A stretch of 64,000 bases of DNA from Mycolicibacterium wolinskyi (GCF_002101965.1 NZ_LQQA01000032.1:62001-126000); one strand, 5' to 3'. Positions 50,660 through 58,542 are shown, counted from the stretch's first letter. The notes: generated by a model from the sequence alone, not told the origin. Numbers and translations are program-made.

Positions 50660-52191
50660 CCCATGACGCGGATCACCACCACCATGACGAACCGGACCTG
50701 CCACTCGAGGAGAATCCGATCTGGCAGCAGGACAATGTCACGCTGTACAGCGTCGGTATCGACATCGGCAGTTCCGGTACCCAGGTGGCCTTTTCGCGCC
50801 TGCAATTGCGCAGGCGCGGTGAGGACCTGACGAGTCGGTACGTGGTGGTGTCCCGCGACACGATCTACGAGTCCGAGGTTCACCTGACCCCGTACACCGA
50901 CGATCTGCAGATCGACGCGCAGACCCTCGGGCACATGCTCGATACGGCGTACACCGACGCAGGGCAGGAACCGCGCGATGTGGACACCGGCGTGGTGATC
51001 CTGACCGGCGAGGCGCTGCGGCGCCGCAACGCCGAACGGATCGCGTCGGTCGTGGCTGAGCGGGCCGGCGATCTGGTGTGCGCCACCGCCGGCCACCATA
51101 TGGAGGCCATGTTGGCGGCGTACGGGTCGGGCGCGGCACTCACGTCTCATGAGATGGGCGCGCGCATCCTCAACGTCGACATCGGTGGCGGGACGACGAA
51201 GCTCGCCCTCATCGACAAGGGCAGAGTCGTCGCGACGGCGGCCTTCCATGTCGGCGGGCGGCTGATCGCCGTCGCGGGCGACACCGTGACGCGGATCGAG
51301 CCCGGCGGGTCCATGCACGCGGCGGCGGCCGGGTTCGACCTCGCGCTCGGCAACCGGGTGTCTGAACCGGAACTTGACGAGATCGCCTCGGCGATGGCCG
51401 ATCTCGTCATCGCGGCGGTTCGGGGCGAACCCGCGGCCGATCATCTCTATCTGACCGAGCGCATCGGCGGTGAGGCGATGGACGAGGTGGACGGGATCAT
51501 CTTCTCCGGAGGTGTCGCCGAGTACGTGTACGGCACTGAGCACAGAGATTTCGGCGACCTGGGCCGACGGCTCGGCGTGGCACTGGCCGCCCGCATCGGG
51601 GCGGGCGCACTGACCGCACCCGTGTTGCCCGCGGCCGAGCGGATCCGGGCGACCGTGCTCGGGGCATCCGAATACACCGTGCAGCTCAGCGGAATCACGA
51701 GCTTCATCCCGTCGGCGGAATCGACCCTGCCGCGCCGCAACCTGCAGGTCGCGCGACCGCAGTACGAACTCGGCGAGACCGTCGATCCGGATGCGGTGGC
51801 AGCGTCGATCTCTGCCCACCTCACACTGTTCGGCCTGCTGGAGACGTCCGCCGACGTGGCGGTGGCCTTGCACTGGAACGGCGCGCCGAGCTACCGGCGG
51901 CTGCGGGCCTTCGCCGAGGGTGTCGTGACGGGGCTCGGACGCCGAAGGGCCGAGGGCAGGCCGCTCTACCTGATGATCGACGGCGACATCGCGCTCACCC
52001 TCGGCACGATCCTGCGCGACGAACTCGCGGTGACCAACGACCTGCTGATCCTCGACGGAATCGCGCTGCGCGACTTCGATTTCGTCGACCTCGGGCGTGT
52101 GCGCGAGCCGTCGAGAACCGTGCCGGTCACCATCAAGTCGCTCGTGTTCGGCGCCGATCAGGCCGCGGCCTGCGCGCCGGCGCTGACATGA
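50656..52191 (+). CDS. eutA: EutA-like actin-fold reactivating ATPase
   Basis: A 511-residue protein of the EutA family, which reactivates adenosylcobalamin-dependent ethanolamine ammonia-lyase. The ASKHA/actin-type phosphate loops are VGIDIGSSGTQ (33-43) and NVDIGGGTTKL (173-183), with GIIFSGGVAEYVYG further on. The N-terminus is His-rich (His3 and His7-10), perhaps binding metal. No EutB or EutC subunit is encoded in the window. The gene is coupled to bicupin 3 upstream and to a class II aldolase downstream, so a different client is likely. Confidence 0.82.
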   Translation: MTHDADHHHHDEPDLPLEENPIWQQDNVTLYSVGIDIGSSGTQVAFSRLQLRRRGEDLTSRYVVVSRDTIYESEVHLTPYTDDLQIDAQTLGHMLDTAYTDAGQEPRDVDTGVVILTGEALRRRNAERIASVVAERAGDLVCATAGHHMEAMLAAYGSGAALTSHEMGARILNVDIGGGTTKLALIDKGRVVATAAFHVGGRLIAVAGDTVTRIEPGGSMHAAAAGFDLALGNRVSEPELDEIASAMADLVIAAVRGEPAADHLYLTERIGGEAMDEVDGIIFSGGVAEYVYGTEHRDFGDLGRRLGVALAARIGAGALTAPVLPAAERIRATVLGASEYTVQLSGITSFIPSAESTLPRRNLQVARPQYELGETVDPDAVAASISAHLTLFGLLETSADVAVALHWNGAPSYRRLRAFAEGVVTGLGRRRAEGRPLYLMIDGDIALTLGTILRDELAVTNDLLILDGIALRDFDFVDLGRVREPSRTVPVTIKSLVFGADQAAACAPALT

Positions 52192-52904
52192 ACGATCTGA
52201 GGGGCGTCGTCGCCACCGCATGCCGGATGCTGGCACACCAGGGTCTTGCGGCCGACGTGCTCGGTCACGTCAGTGTCCGGCTCGATGCCGACCGGATCCT
52301 GTTGCGCTGCCGCGGCCCCGCGGACCGCGGCCTGTTGTTCACAGTCCCCGACGACATCCGAGTCGTGCACCTCGATGGTCGCGCGGACGTCGCAGGCGGG
52401 TACGCCGTGCCCAATGAGGTCCACATCCACACCGAACTCTTTCGCGCACGGCCCGACGTGCAGGCGATCGTGCACGCCCACCCAAGCGATGTGATGGTCG
52501 CGGATCTGGCCGGACTCGAACCGCGACAGGTGTTCGGCGCATACAACATTCCCGCGTCCCGACTGGCGTACCGCGGTGTGCCCGTGTACCCACGCGCTGT
52601 CCTCATCCGAACGCCGGAACTGGGCCGAGCCGTCGCGGCGGCGGTCGGCGAATCCGCCGCGTGCATTCTGCGGGGGCACGGCATCGTCACGGCGGGGGAG
52701 TCGGTGGAGCAGGCGACCATGTGCGCGCTCGATCTCGTCGAACTGTCGCGCATCACGGCCGAGATCAAGCGACTCGGCGGAGCACCGGAACCCTTGCCTG
52801 ACAAGGACCGCGACGAATTACCCGATCTCGGTGCATCGTTCAACGACAGCTCACGCTGGCGGCACTACGCCAGCCGGTTGGAGATCGCCGGCCTGGCGCT
52901 ATAG
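52188..52904 (+). CDS. Class II aldolase/adducin-family enzyme (possible aromatic acid decarboxylase)
   Basis: A 238-residue class II aldolase fold with zinc ligands in AIVHAHPSDVMVA (His-x-His) and LRGHGIVTAG. The GHVSVRL start is shared with fuculose-phosphate aldolase relatives. Some members of this family decarboxylate dihydroxylated aromatic acids or ring-cleavage products in cumate- and phthalate-type pathways, which suits this island better than sugar-phosphate cleavage. It is coupled to the EutA-like gene by ATGA and converges with the next gene by a 6-bp overlap. Confidence 0.82.
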   Translation: MNDLRGVVATACRMLAHQGLAADVLGHVSVRLDADRILLRCRGPADRGLLFTVPDDIRVVHLDGRADVAGGYAVPNEVHIHTELFRARPDVQAIVHAHPSDVMVADLAGLEPRQVFGAYNIPASRLAYRGVPVYPRAVLIRTPELGRAVAAAVGESAACILRGHGIVTAGESVEQATMCALDLVELSRITAEIKRLGGAPEPLPDKDRDELPDLGASFNDSSRWRHYASRLEIAGLAL

Positions 52905-53753
52905 ACCGCCTTCGGCTTCGGGAAGCGGCGCGATCCGGCGACCGAGGTAGGTGCATTCCGGCCCGTACAGCAACTCGGCGACGTCGGCCGCGCTCATCGT
53001 CTTGATGAGTTGGTCGACATGCCCGGAGAGCGGCAAAACCAGGCCCGCATCCTGCGCGAGCTCGATGACGAAATCCATGTCCTTCTCCTGCCAGGTGAAC
53101 CGCGTGCTGTCCCAACGCCGCAGGGTGCCGTTGTCACCGGGACACTTCATGAGCACCTCGCGCATACGTGCGGCGTCAACGCCGTAACGCTTCGCGATCG
53201 CGAGCGTTTCGAAGTTCGCGACGCAGTGAATCCAGTGCAGCAGGTTGTTACAGGTCTTGGCGAGCTGACCGGCGCCGAGCGGGCCGACATGCTCGACGCC
53301 ACGGCTGTAGGTCATCATGACCGGGCGGGCGCGCTCGACGTCCGCCGCGTCGCCTCCGCACAGCGACAGCAGGTCACCGTCACGGGCACCCCTGGCGCCG
53401 AAGACAACTGGGGCGTCGATGAGACGAAGTCCCTTCGTCTCGACACTGCGCGACAGTTGCCGCATGAACCCCACGCTGTGAGTGCCTGTCACGACGACGA
53501 GTTGACCGGGGTTGCCATGCGCCGCCAGATCCTCGGCTACGCACGCCATCTGGTCATCTGTTCGCAGGCACGCCACGACGATGTCGGCGATCGGCGCGAG
53601 ATCGGCGAGCGCCGTGGCGGCGCATGCGCCACCGGCGACGGCGGCAGCCAGTCGGTCCGGTTCGACGTCGTGGGCGATGACCTCGAATCCCCCTGCCACA
53701 AGGTGGCGTGACATCGGCAGGCCCATATCGCCGACACCGATCCATCCGATCAT
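52899..53753 (-). CDS. Beta-hydroxyacid dehydrogenase (3-hydroxyisobutyrate dehydrogenase family)
   Basis: A 284-residue NAD(P)-dependent enzyme with MIGWIGVGDMGLPMSRHLVAGG (Rossmann motif at the N-terminus), IDAPVVFGARGARDGDLLSLCGG (substrate loop), and GPLGAGQLAKTCNNLL with the catalytic Lys. It should oxidise a beta-hydroxyacid intermediate or reduce the reverse. It is the only island gene on the minus strand in this half; its start lies 41 bp from operator copy 6, shared with the divergent Rieske operon. ATG 53753 gives the motif at the usual position. Confidence 0.88.
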   Translation of the reverse strand: MIGWIGVGDMGLPMSRHLVAGGFEVIAHDVEPDRLAAAVAGGACAATALADLAPIADIVVACLRTDDQMACVAEDLAAHGNPGQLVVVTGTHSVGFMRQLSRSVETKGLRLIDAPVVFGARGARDGDLLSLCGGDAADVERARPVMMTYSRGVEHVGPLGAGQLAKTCNNLLHWIHCVANFETLAIAKRYGVDAARMREVLMKCPGDNGTLRRWDSTRFTWQEKDMDFVIELAQDAGLVLPLSGHVDQLIKTMSAADVAELLYGPECTYLGRRIAPLPEAEGGL

Positions 53754-53793
53754 TTCGTCGCCCTTTCCGCCGAACCGCTTTGCCTTAAGAGCT

Positions 53794-53808
53794 AATGGTA
53801 TTACAGTT
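53794..53808. promoter_or_regulatory. Island operator, copy 6 (AATGGT-ATT-ACAGTT)
   Basis: One arm is perfect and the other keeps 4 of 6 bases. It stands between the divergent hydroxyacid dehydrogenase and Rieske oxygenase genes. It is weaker than copies 2, 4 and 5. Confidence 0.55.
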
Positions 53809-53871
53809 AGGTTGATCGTGTTCAAGGTCTCACACTTGGAGTGGGGCGAGGACAGCTGAGAGGGCGGACGG

Positions 53872-55158
53872 GTGCTACGGGCAGAAATCAATGAGCTTTT
53901 GACCAGGACGGGGCCGGGGACGCCGATGGGCGAATTGTTCCGGCAGTACTGGATACCGGCGCTGCTGGCCGAGGAGCTCCCGGAGGACGACTGCCCTCCC
54001 GTGCGGGTGAAGCTGTTGAGCGAGCGCATGATCGCATTCCGGGACAGCGAGGGCCGGCACGGGCTCATCGACGAGTTCTGCGCTCACCGCGGGGCGTCGT
54101 TGTGGTTCGGCCGCAACGAGGAGGGCGGACTGCGCTGCCCCTATCACGGGTGGAAGTACGACGTGACCGGTCAGGCCGTCGAGATTCCATCCGAGCCGGA
54201 GAACTCGACGTTCTGTGCGCACGTCAAGCTGACGTCCTACCCGTTGGTGAAGATCGGCGATGTGCTGTGGACGTACATGGGAGACCCCGAAAAGCAGCCT
54301 CCGCTGCCCGAATTCGAGTTCGCGCTCGTACCGCCCGAGCAGACCTACACCTCGAAGCGGTGGCAGGAGTGCAACTGGCTGCAGGCGTTCGAGGGCGGGA
54401 TCGACTCGAGCCACGTGTCGTTTCTGCACTCGGGCGGACTCAAGTCAGATCCGCTCTTCAAGGGCACCAAGGGCAACGAGTACAACATGGGTGACCTCAA
54501 GCCCTTCTTCGAGGTCGCCGATTCCGATGGCGGACTGTTCGTCGGTGCGCGTCGCAACGCCGAGGACGACACCTATTACTGGCGCATCACGCCGTGGGTG
54601 ATGCCGTGCTTCACGATGGTCCCGCCGCGCGGAGATCACCCGGTGCACGGTCACTTCTGGATTCCCATCGATGACGAGAACTGCTGGGCCTACTCATTCG
54701 ATTACCACCCGGTGCGCGCGCTGACCGCGACCGAGGTGCAGGCGATGAAGGACGGCCACGGTGTGCACAGCGAGAACATTCCCGGGACGTACCGGCCGGC
54801 GGCCAACAAGGACAACGACTACCTGATCGACCGCGAAGCGCAGAAGCGCGGGGACACCTACTCGGGAGTCAAAGGCATCGCGATGCAGGACGCCTCGCTG
54901 CAGGAGAGCATGGGCCCGATCGTGGATCGCACCAAGGAGATGCTGGTCTCGGCCGACAGCGGCATCATCAAGGCGCGCCAGAAGCTGAAGCGGGCCGCGG
55001 AGGCGTTGCGAGACAAGGGCACGACACCCCCGGGAGTGGATCCGGCCCATCACCGCGTGCGGTCGGCGGCCGTCGTGTTGCCGCGTGACGCATCGTTCGT
55101 CGAGGCGTGCCGCGAAGACCTGTCGGTCCGCGAGGGTGTACGGCAGTCGTCGGTATGA
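53872..55158 (+). CDS. Rieske non-heme iron oxygenase, phthalate 4,5-dioxygenase-like
   Basis: A 428-residue oxygenase. The Rieske [2Fe-2S] ligands are Cys70, His72, Cys89 and His92 (EFCAHRGASL, LRCPYHGWKYD). The mononuclear iron site follows the family pattern with Asp178, His181 and His186 (GGIDSSHVSFLHSG). It groups with phthalate dioxygenase-type, alpha-only oxygenases. It should hydroxylate or demethylate the aromatic substrate using electrons from the ferredoxin and reductase at 32.4-34.0 kb; no reductase is adjacent. It starts with GTG 53872 after AGAGGG. The next three genes are coupled to it. Confidence 0.9.
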   Translation: MLRAEINELLTRTGPGTPMGELFRQYWIPALLAEELPEDDCPPVRVKLLSERMIAFRDSEGRHGLIDEFCAHRGASLWFGRNEEGGLRCPYHGWKYDVTGQAVEIPSEPENSTFCAHVKLTSYPLVKIGDVLWTYMGDPEKQPPLPEFEFALVPPEQTYTSKRWQECNWLQAFEGGIDSSHVSFLHSGGLKSDPLFKGTKGNEYNMGDLKPFFEVADSDGGLFVGARRNAEDDTYYWRITPWVMPCFTMVPPRGDHPVHGHFWIPIDDENCWAYSFDYHPVRALTATEVQAMKDGHGVHSENIPGTYRPAANKDNDYLIDREAQKRGDTYSGVKGIAMQDASLQESMGPIVDRTKEMLVSADSGIIKARQKLKRAAEALRDKGTTPPGVDPAHHRVRSAAVVLPRDASFVEACREDLSVREGVRQSSV

Positions 55159-55664
55159 GTAGGCCGATACTCGGAAGCAGTTGCGCGCGTGCGGCATCCG
55201 CCGCTGAGATGCGCTATCGCATCGACCGCCCGATCCGCGGCCGCAACGGGGCGCGCATCATCGGACTCGATGCGGGTGCGGACGCGGTCGTCGAGCGGAT
55301 CGCACATGAACCGTGGGGGCACGCCCGGTTCCTGTCGCTCGCCGAACGCGTCGGCGATGTGGGCGACCGCGGTTCGGAGGCGGTGTCGCTGCGCGACACC
55401 GCCGGTGACGTGTCGAGCCTACTGGTCGAACTCGAGGATGCCGACGTGGTGATCATGGTCGCGACGACCGGCGCCGACACCGCGGCGGCCACGATCGTCG
55501 GGGCTGCCTGCACGGTTCGAGCCATCATGACGGCAGCGCTCGTCATCGGCGACCGGGAGCGTATCGGGGCAACCGTGGCCACGCTGCGACCGCACGCGCG
55601 GGTGCTGATGGTCAGTGGCGACGAACGCGACGTGGTCGACCTACTCACCGCGCTACGCGCATGA
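55155..55664 (+). CDS. Protein of unknown function, coupled to the Rieske oxygenase
   Basis: 169 residues. I do not recognise the family. The sequence alternates predicted strands and helices in a Rossmann-like manner: ARIIGLDAGADAVVERIA, VELEDADVVIMVATTGADTAAATIVGAA, ARVLMVSGDERDVVDLLTALRA. No nucleotide-binding loop or metal motif is clear, and there is no signal peptide. Its start overlaps the Rieske stop (ATGA) and its end overlaps the PanB-like frame, so it is made with both and may act as a partner or regulatory subunit. Confidence 0.6.
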   Translation: MSRPILGSSCARAASAAEMRYRIDRPIRGRNGARIIGLDAGADAVVERIAHEPWGHARFLSLAERVGDVGDRGSEAVSLRDTAGDVSSLLVELEDADVVIMVATTGADTAAATIVGAACTVRAIMTAALVIGDRERIGATVATLRPHARVLMVSGDERDVVDLLTALRA

Positions 55665-55675
55665 AAGGAGCCGAC

Positions 55676-56503
55676 GTGATTGTCGAAGACCGGGTGAAGC
55701 TCGGCGATCTTCAGACGATGAAGCGCGCGGGCCGCAAGATCGTCGGTGTCGTCGCGTGGGATTACCAGATGGCACGGGTGGTCGATCGCGCAGGCGTCGA
55801 TCTGGTGTCGGTGGGCGATACCGTCGGCGCCAACCTGTGGGGCCAACCGAATCCCCTTGAGATCACGATGGACGAGATGCTCGTCGTGTGCCGGGCCGTG
55901 CGCCGCGGCGTCCGGCATGCCCTGCTCAGCTGTGACTTTCCCTTCGGCCCCGTGCAGGAAGGAACGAAGAGCGCAGTGCGCGCGGCCATCCGGTTCGTCA
56001 AGGACGCCGGAGTGGACATGGTCAAACTCGACGCAGCGGCCGAGCACCTCGATGCGGTGGAAGCGGTCACGCGCGCAGGCATTCCGGTCTTCGCTCAGTT
56101 CGGCATCACACCGCAGACCTCGCTGAAGTACGGCGTCTCCTACAGCGCGACACCGGGGGCCGGTGACACGGTGCCCGACGAACTTCTCGACGAGATGGTC
56201 GGGGAGGCAAAGCGTCTCGAGGGGGCCGGGGCCGTCCTGCTGAACTTCACCAACTCGGGCCCGGTCGTCGGCCCCGCCGTCGCTCAGTCGGTGTCGATTC
56301 CGGTGGTCGGTGGATTCGGCGGTGGCCCGTGGCTGGACGGACGGGTCCGGATGGCGACCGCCGCGATCGGCTACAGTGCCGACGGGCTGGACAATCCGCC
56401 CGACACCTATGCCAATGTCGCGCAAGTGGCATTCGATGCGATCGCCGCCTATGCGAACGACGTTCGGTCGGCACGACAGATCGTGGGTGGCATCGGACGA
56501 TGA
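55676..56503 (+). CDS. Ketopantoate hydroxymethyltransferase (PanB)-like aldolase
   Basis: A 275-residue TIM-barrel of the PanB/PEP-mutase superfamily. GVVAWDYQMARVVDRAGVDLVSVGDTVGANLWG carries the metal-binding Asp, and ALLSCDFPFGPVQEG, DMVKLDAAAEH and IPVFAQFGITPQTS follow. It is not expected to be the housekeeping PanB, which normally keeps a conserved GHxG(L/I)xPQ motif; here the equivalent reads FGITPQ. GTG 55676 has AAAGGAG 6 bp upstream; ATG 55661 is the alternative. In this operon it more likely performs an aldol cleavage of a pathway oxoacid. Confidence 0.75.
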   Translation: MIVEDRVKLGDLQTMKRAGRKIVGVVAWDYQMARVVDRAGVDLVSVGDTVGANLWGQPNPLEITMDEMLVVCRAVRRGVRHALLSCDFPFGPVQEGTKSAVRAAIRFVKDAGVDMVKLDAAAEHLDAVEAVTRAGIPVFAQFGITPQTSLKYGVSYSATPGAGDTVPDELLDEMVGEAKRLEGAGAVLLNFTNSGPVVGPAVAQSVSIPVVGGFGGGPWLDGRVRMATAAIGYSADGLDNPPDTYANVAQVAFDAIAAYANDVRSARQIVGGIGR

Positions 56504-57360
56504 ACGTGAACACTGCGGTGATCGACGGTATCTCGACCCGTTTCGAGGTGGCGGGGTCCGGGCCGCCACTGTTGATGTTCTCTCCGGGCGGTTTCAGCGC
56601 CACCATGGCGAACTGGGAACACCACGGCCTGTACGGGCGCACCCGGATGCTCGCGCAGCTCCGAGAGCGTTTCACCTGTATCACGTTCGACAAACGGGAA
56701 TCCGGTGGCTCGGGTGGCCGCGTCGAGCGCGTGAAGTGGTCGGACTATGTCGACCAGGGCGTCGGGCTGCTCGACCACCTGGGGATCGAACGCGCGCACG
56801 TCATGGGTGCCTGTGTGGGTTGCTCGATCGCAGCGCTCATGGCAACGACACACGCGGGGCGTGTGTCGGCCATGGTGTTGTATTCGCCGGCAGGCGGGGT
56901 GAACTACCGACGCAAGCAACATGGGCGTTTCCTGGCGCATCTCGCTTATGTCGTCGAGCACGGGCTGGACGGCGTCGCCAAGCTGACGAGCACGACCGAG
57001 GCGGGATTCTCCGAGGACGGGCGAGTCGGCCCATGGGTGTCGGTGTTGCGTTCCGATGCCGAATTCGCGGCGGACTACGTCGGCTTGGATCCCGACCGCT
57101 ATCGAATCGTCGTCTCCGGGATGAGCACAACGCTGTTCGACCGAGACACGGTTCCCGGGCCCGAGCCCGAAGACCTTCTGGCCTCAGACATTCCGGCGCT
57201 GATCGTTCCGGGCCAGGACAGCTCGCATGCCCCGTCGGCGGCACGTTATCTGCAGGAGTGCATACCCGGGAGTCAGTACTGGGACGTTCCCGTGGCCGAA
57301 CAGACCGCCGAGACCGCGCCGGGGCGGGTCACCGATTTCCTGGCGTCAGTTGCCCTTTGA
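56500..57360 (+). CDS. Alpha/beta hydrolase with a cysteine at the nucleophile elbow
   Basis: A 286-residue alpha/beta-hydrolase with LLMFSPGGFSATMANWE (oxyanion region), CITFDKRESGGSGGR and the nucleophile elbow VMGACVGCSI. The elbow has the pattern G-x-C-x-G with Cys105 instead of Ser. Asp at IPALIVPGQDSSHAPS and that His complete the expected triad region. Cys nucleophiles occur in dienelactone-hydrolase-like enzymes, so lactone or C-C bond hydrolysis of a ring-cleavage product is a fair guess. It overlaps the PanB-like stop (ATGA) and converges with the GntR gene. Confidence 0.78.
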   Translation: MNVNTAVIDGISTRFEVAGSGPPLLMFSPGGFSATMANWEHHGLYGRTRMLAQLRERFTCITFDKRESGGSGGRVERVKWSDYVDQGVGLLDHLGIERAHVMGACVGCSIAALMATTHAGRVSAMVLYSPAGGVNYRRKQHGRFLAHLAYVVEHGLDGVAKLTSTTEAGFSEDGRVGPWVSVLRSDAEFAADYVGLDPDRYRIVVSGMSTTLFDRDTVPGPEPEDLLASDIPALIVPGQDSSHAPSAARYLQECIPGSQYWDVPVAEQTAETAPGRVTDFLASVAL

Positions 57361-58092
57361 GACGTGCCGCGCGGTGCGGCCGATGTGGGTGCGCATCACG
57401 GCGGTGGCCTTCTCGACATCGCCCTTCTTGATGGCGGCCACGAACTGGCGGTGCTCGCGATTTCCACGGATACCCATCTCTGGATGGCCTTCCTGGATGT
57501 GGCGCAGCGACATCAGCGTCGGCCCGTGGAACGACTCGGCAAGCATGACGATCGCGGCGTTGTGGCTGGCCTTGGCGACACGGGTGTGGAATTCCGCCGA
57601 CAACTCCATCGGGTATGAACCGTTCTCGGCCGCGGCATCACCGCGATCGCAGATCTCGAGCAGGTCCTTGATGTCTTCTTCGGTGGCGCGCTCACACACC
57701 AGCGGGATGATGCCGAGTTCGAAGACCTGCCGCGCTTCGGTGACCTCCCGGTCGGTGAGGCCCGACATGGTCAGCAGATCCATGATTCCCTCGCCGACGC
57801 GGGCGCTCGTGGGTGCCGTGACGAAGGCGCCGCCGCGCGCACCGACCTTGATCGTGACCATGCCGTTGGCTTCGAGGCCGCGCAGTGCCTCGCGCACCGT
57901 CACCCGGCTGACGCCGAACTTCTCGCCGAGTTCCCGCTCGGCCGGTAGCCGGTCACCGGGCTTCAGTTGCCCGTCGCGGATCAGCAACCGGACCTGGTCG
58001 ACGATCATCTCCGAGGCCCGGCCGGGATTGACCCGGGTGAAGATGTCGTCGGATCCGCCCCGCGACGAAGTGATGGAACCGTCAGCCGTCAT
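57346..58092 (-). CDS. GntR-family regulator, FadR (FCD) subfamily; probable island regulator
   Basis: A 248-residue regulator. The winged helix is at about residues 25-95 (LKPGDRLPAERELGEKFGVSRVTVREALRGLEANG). The FCD domain at about 110-235 has metal-binding-type residues in EARQVFELGIIPLVCERA and ELSAEFHTRVAKASHN. FadR-type proteins bind palindromes with a GT-N3-AC core, which is the core of the repeated island motif. Its location at the island end makes it the best candidate to bind them. A weak match (ATGATAAAGCCA, 58099-58110) lies just before its own start at 58092, hinting at autoregulation. Confidence 0.88.
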   Translation of the reverse strand: MTADGSITSSRGGSDDIFTRVNPGRASEMIVDQVRLLIRDGQLKPGDRLPAERELGEKFGVSRVTVREALRGLEANGMVTIKVGARGGAFVTAPTSARVGEGIMDLLTMSGLTDREVTEARQVFELGIIPLVCERATEEDIKDLLEICDRGDAAAENGSYPMELSAEFHTRVAKASHNAAIVMLAESFHGPTLMSLRHIQEGHPEMGIRGNREHRQFVAAIKKGDVEKATAVMRTHIGRTARHVSKGN

Positions 58093-58204
58093 GGCCCAAT
58101 GATAAAGCCACCAGACCCTTAGCGGGGGCTTTGGGTGGTCACCGGCGCGTGATGTCAAGCCGAGTGTGCGTCGCATCGGAGGCGGATTGGATTACATTCC
58201 ACAT

Positions 58205-58528
58205 GTGGACGAGTCGGACAATCAGATCGAGCGGGCGACATCGGCGCTCGTCGATGTCGATACCGCCACCTGGGCCCGGCGCTTCGACCTGCTCTCGGAC
58301 CCCAATCGCCTGGAGATCCTGCTGGTGCTCCACCGCGCCCCTGGCATTTTCGTCGGCGATCTCGCTGCCGCGTTGGGACGATCGGAAAATGCGGTGTCTC
58401 AAGCTCTTCGCGTGCTTCGGCAGCAGGGCTGGGTGACCTCGACCCGGGTCGGCCGCGCGGTGAGCTACCGATTGGAGGACGAGATCGTGCACGATCTGCT
58501 GCACCGGATCGGCGCGCGACACGGCTGA
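58205..58528 (+). CDS. ArsR/SmtB-family metal-responsive repressor
   Basis: About 107 residues with a winged-helix core, RRFDLLSDPNRLEILLVLHRAPGIFVGDLAAALGRSENAVSQALRVLRQQGWVTSTRVGRAVSYRL, and a C-terminal His-containing tail (EIVHDLLHRIGARHG). This resembles Ni/Co-sensing NmtR/KmtR-type repressors. It precedes a cobalt/nickel importer by 60-80 bp, so it probably shuts that importer off when metal is plentiful. GTG 58205 lies 7 bp after a TACATT -10-like element and may be leaderless; GTG 58166 would add 13 residues. Confidence 0.8.
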   Translation: MDESDNQIERATSALVDVDTATWARRFDLLSDPNRLEILLVLHRAPGIFVGDLAAALGRSENAVSQALRVLRQQGWVTSTRVGRAVSYRLEDEIVHDLLHRIGARHG

Positions 58529-58542
58529 TGCCATCTGTATAT

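Noticed and set aside
58099..58110. A seventh island operator in front of the GntR gene itself
   Set aside because: ATGATAAAGCCA matches only about nine positions and lacks symmetry. It is mentioned under the GntR gene as a hint but not listed as a site.
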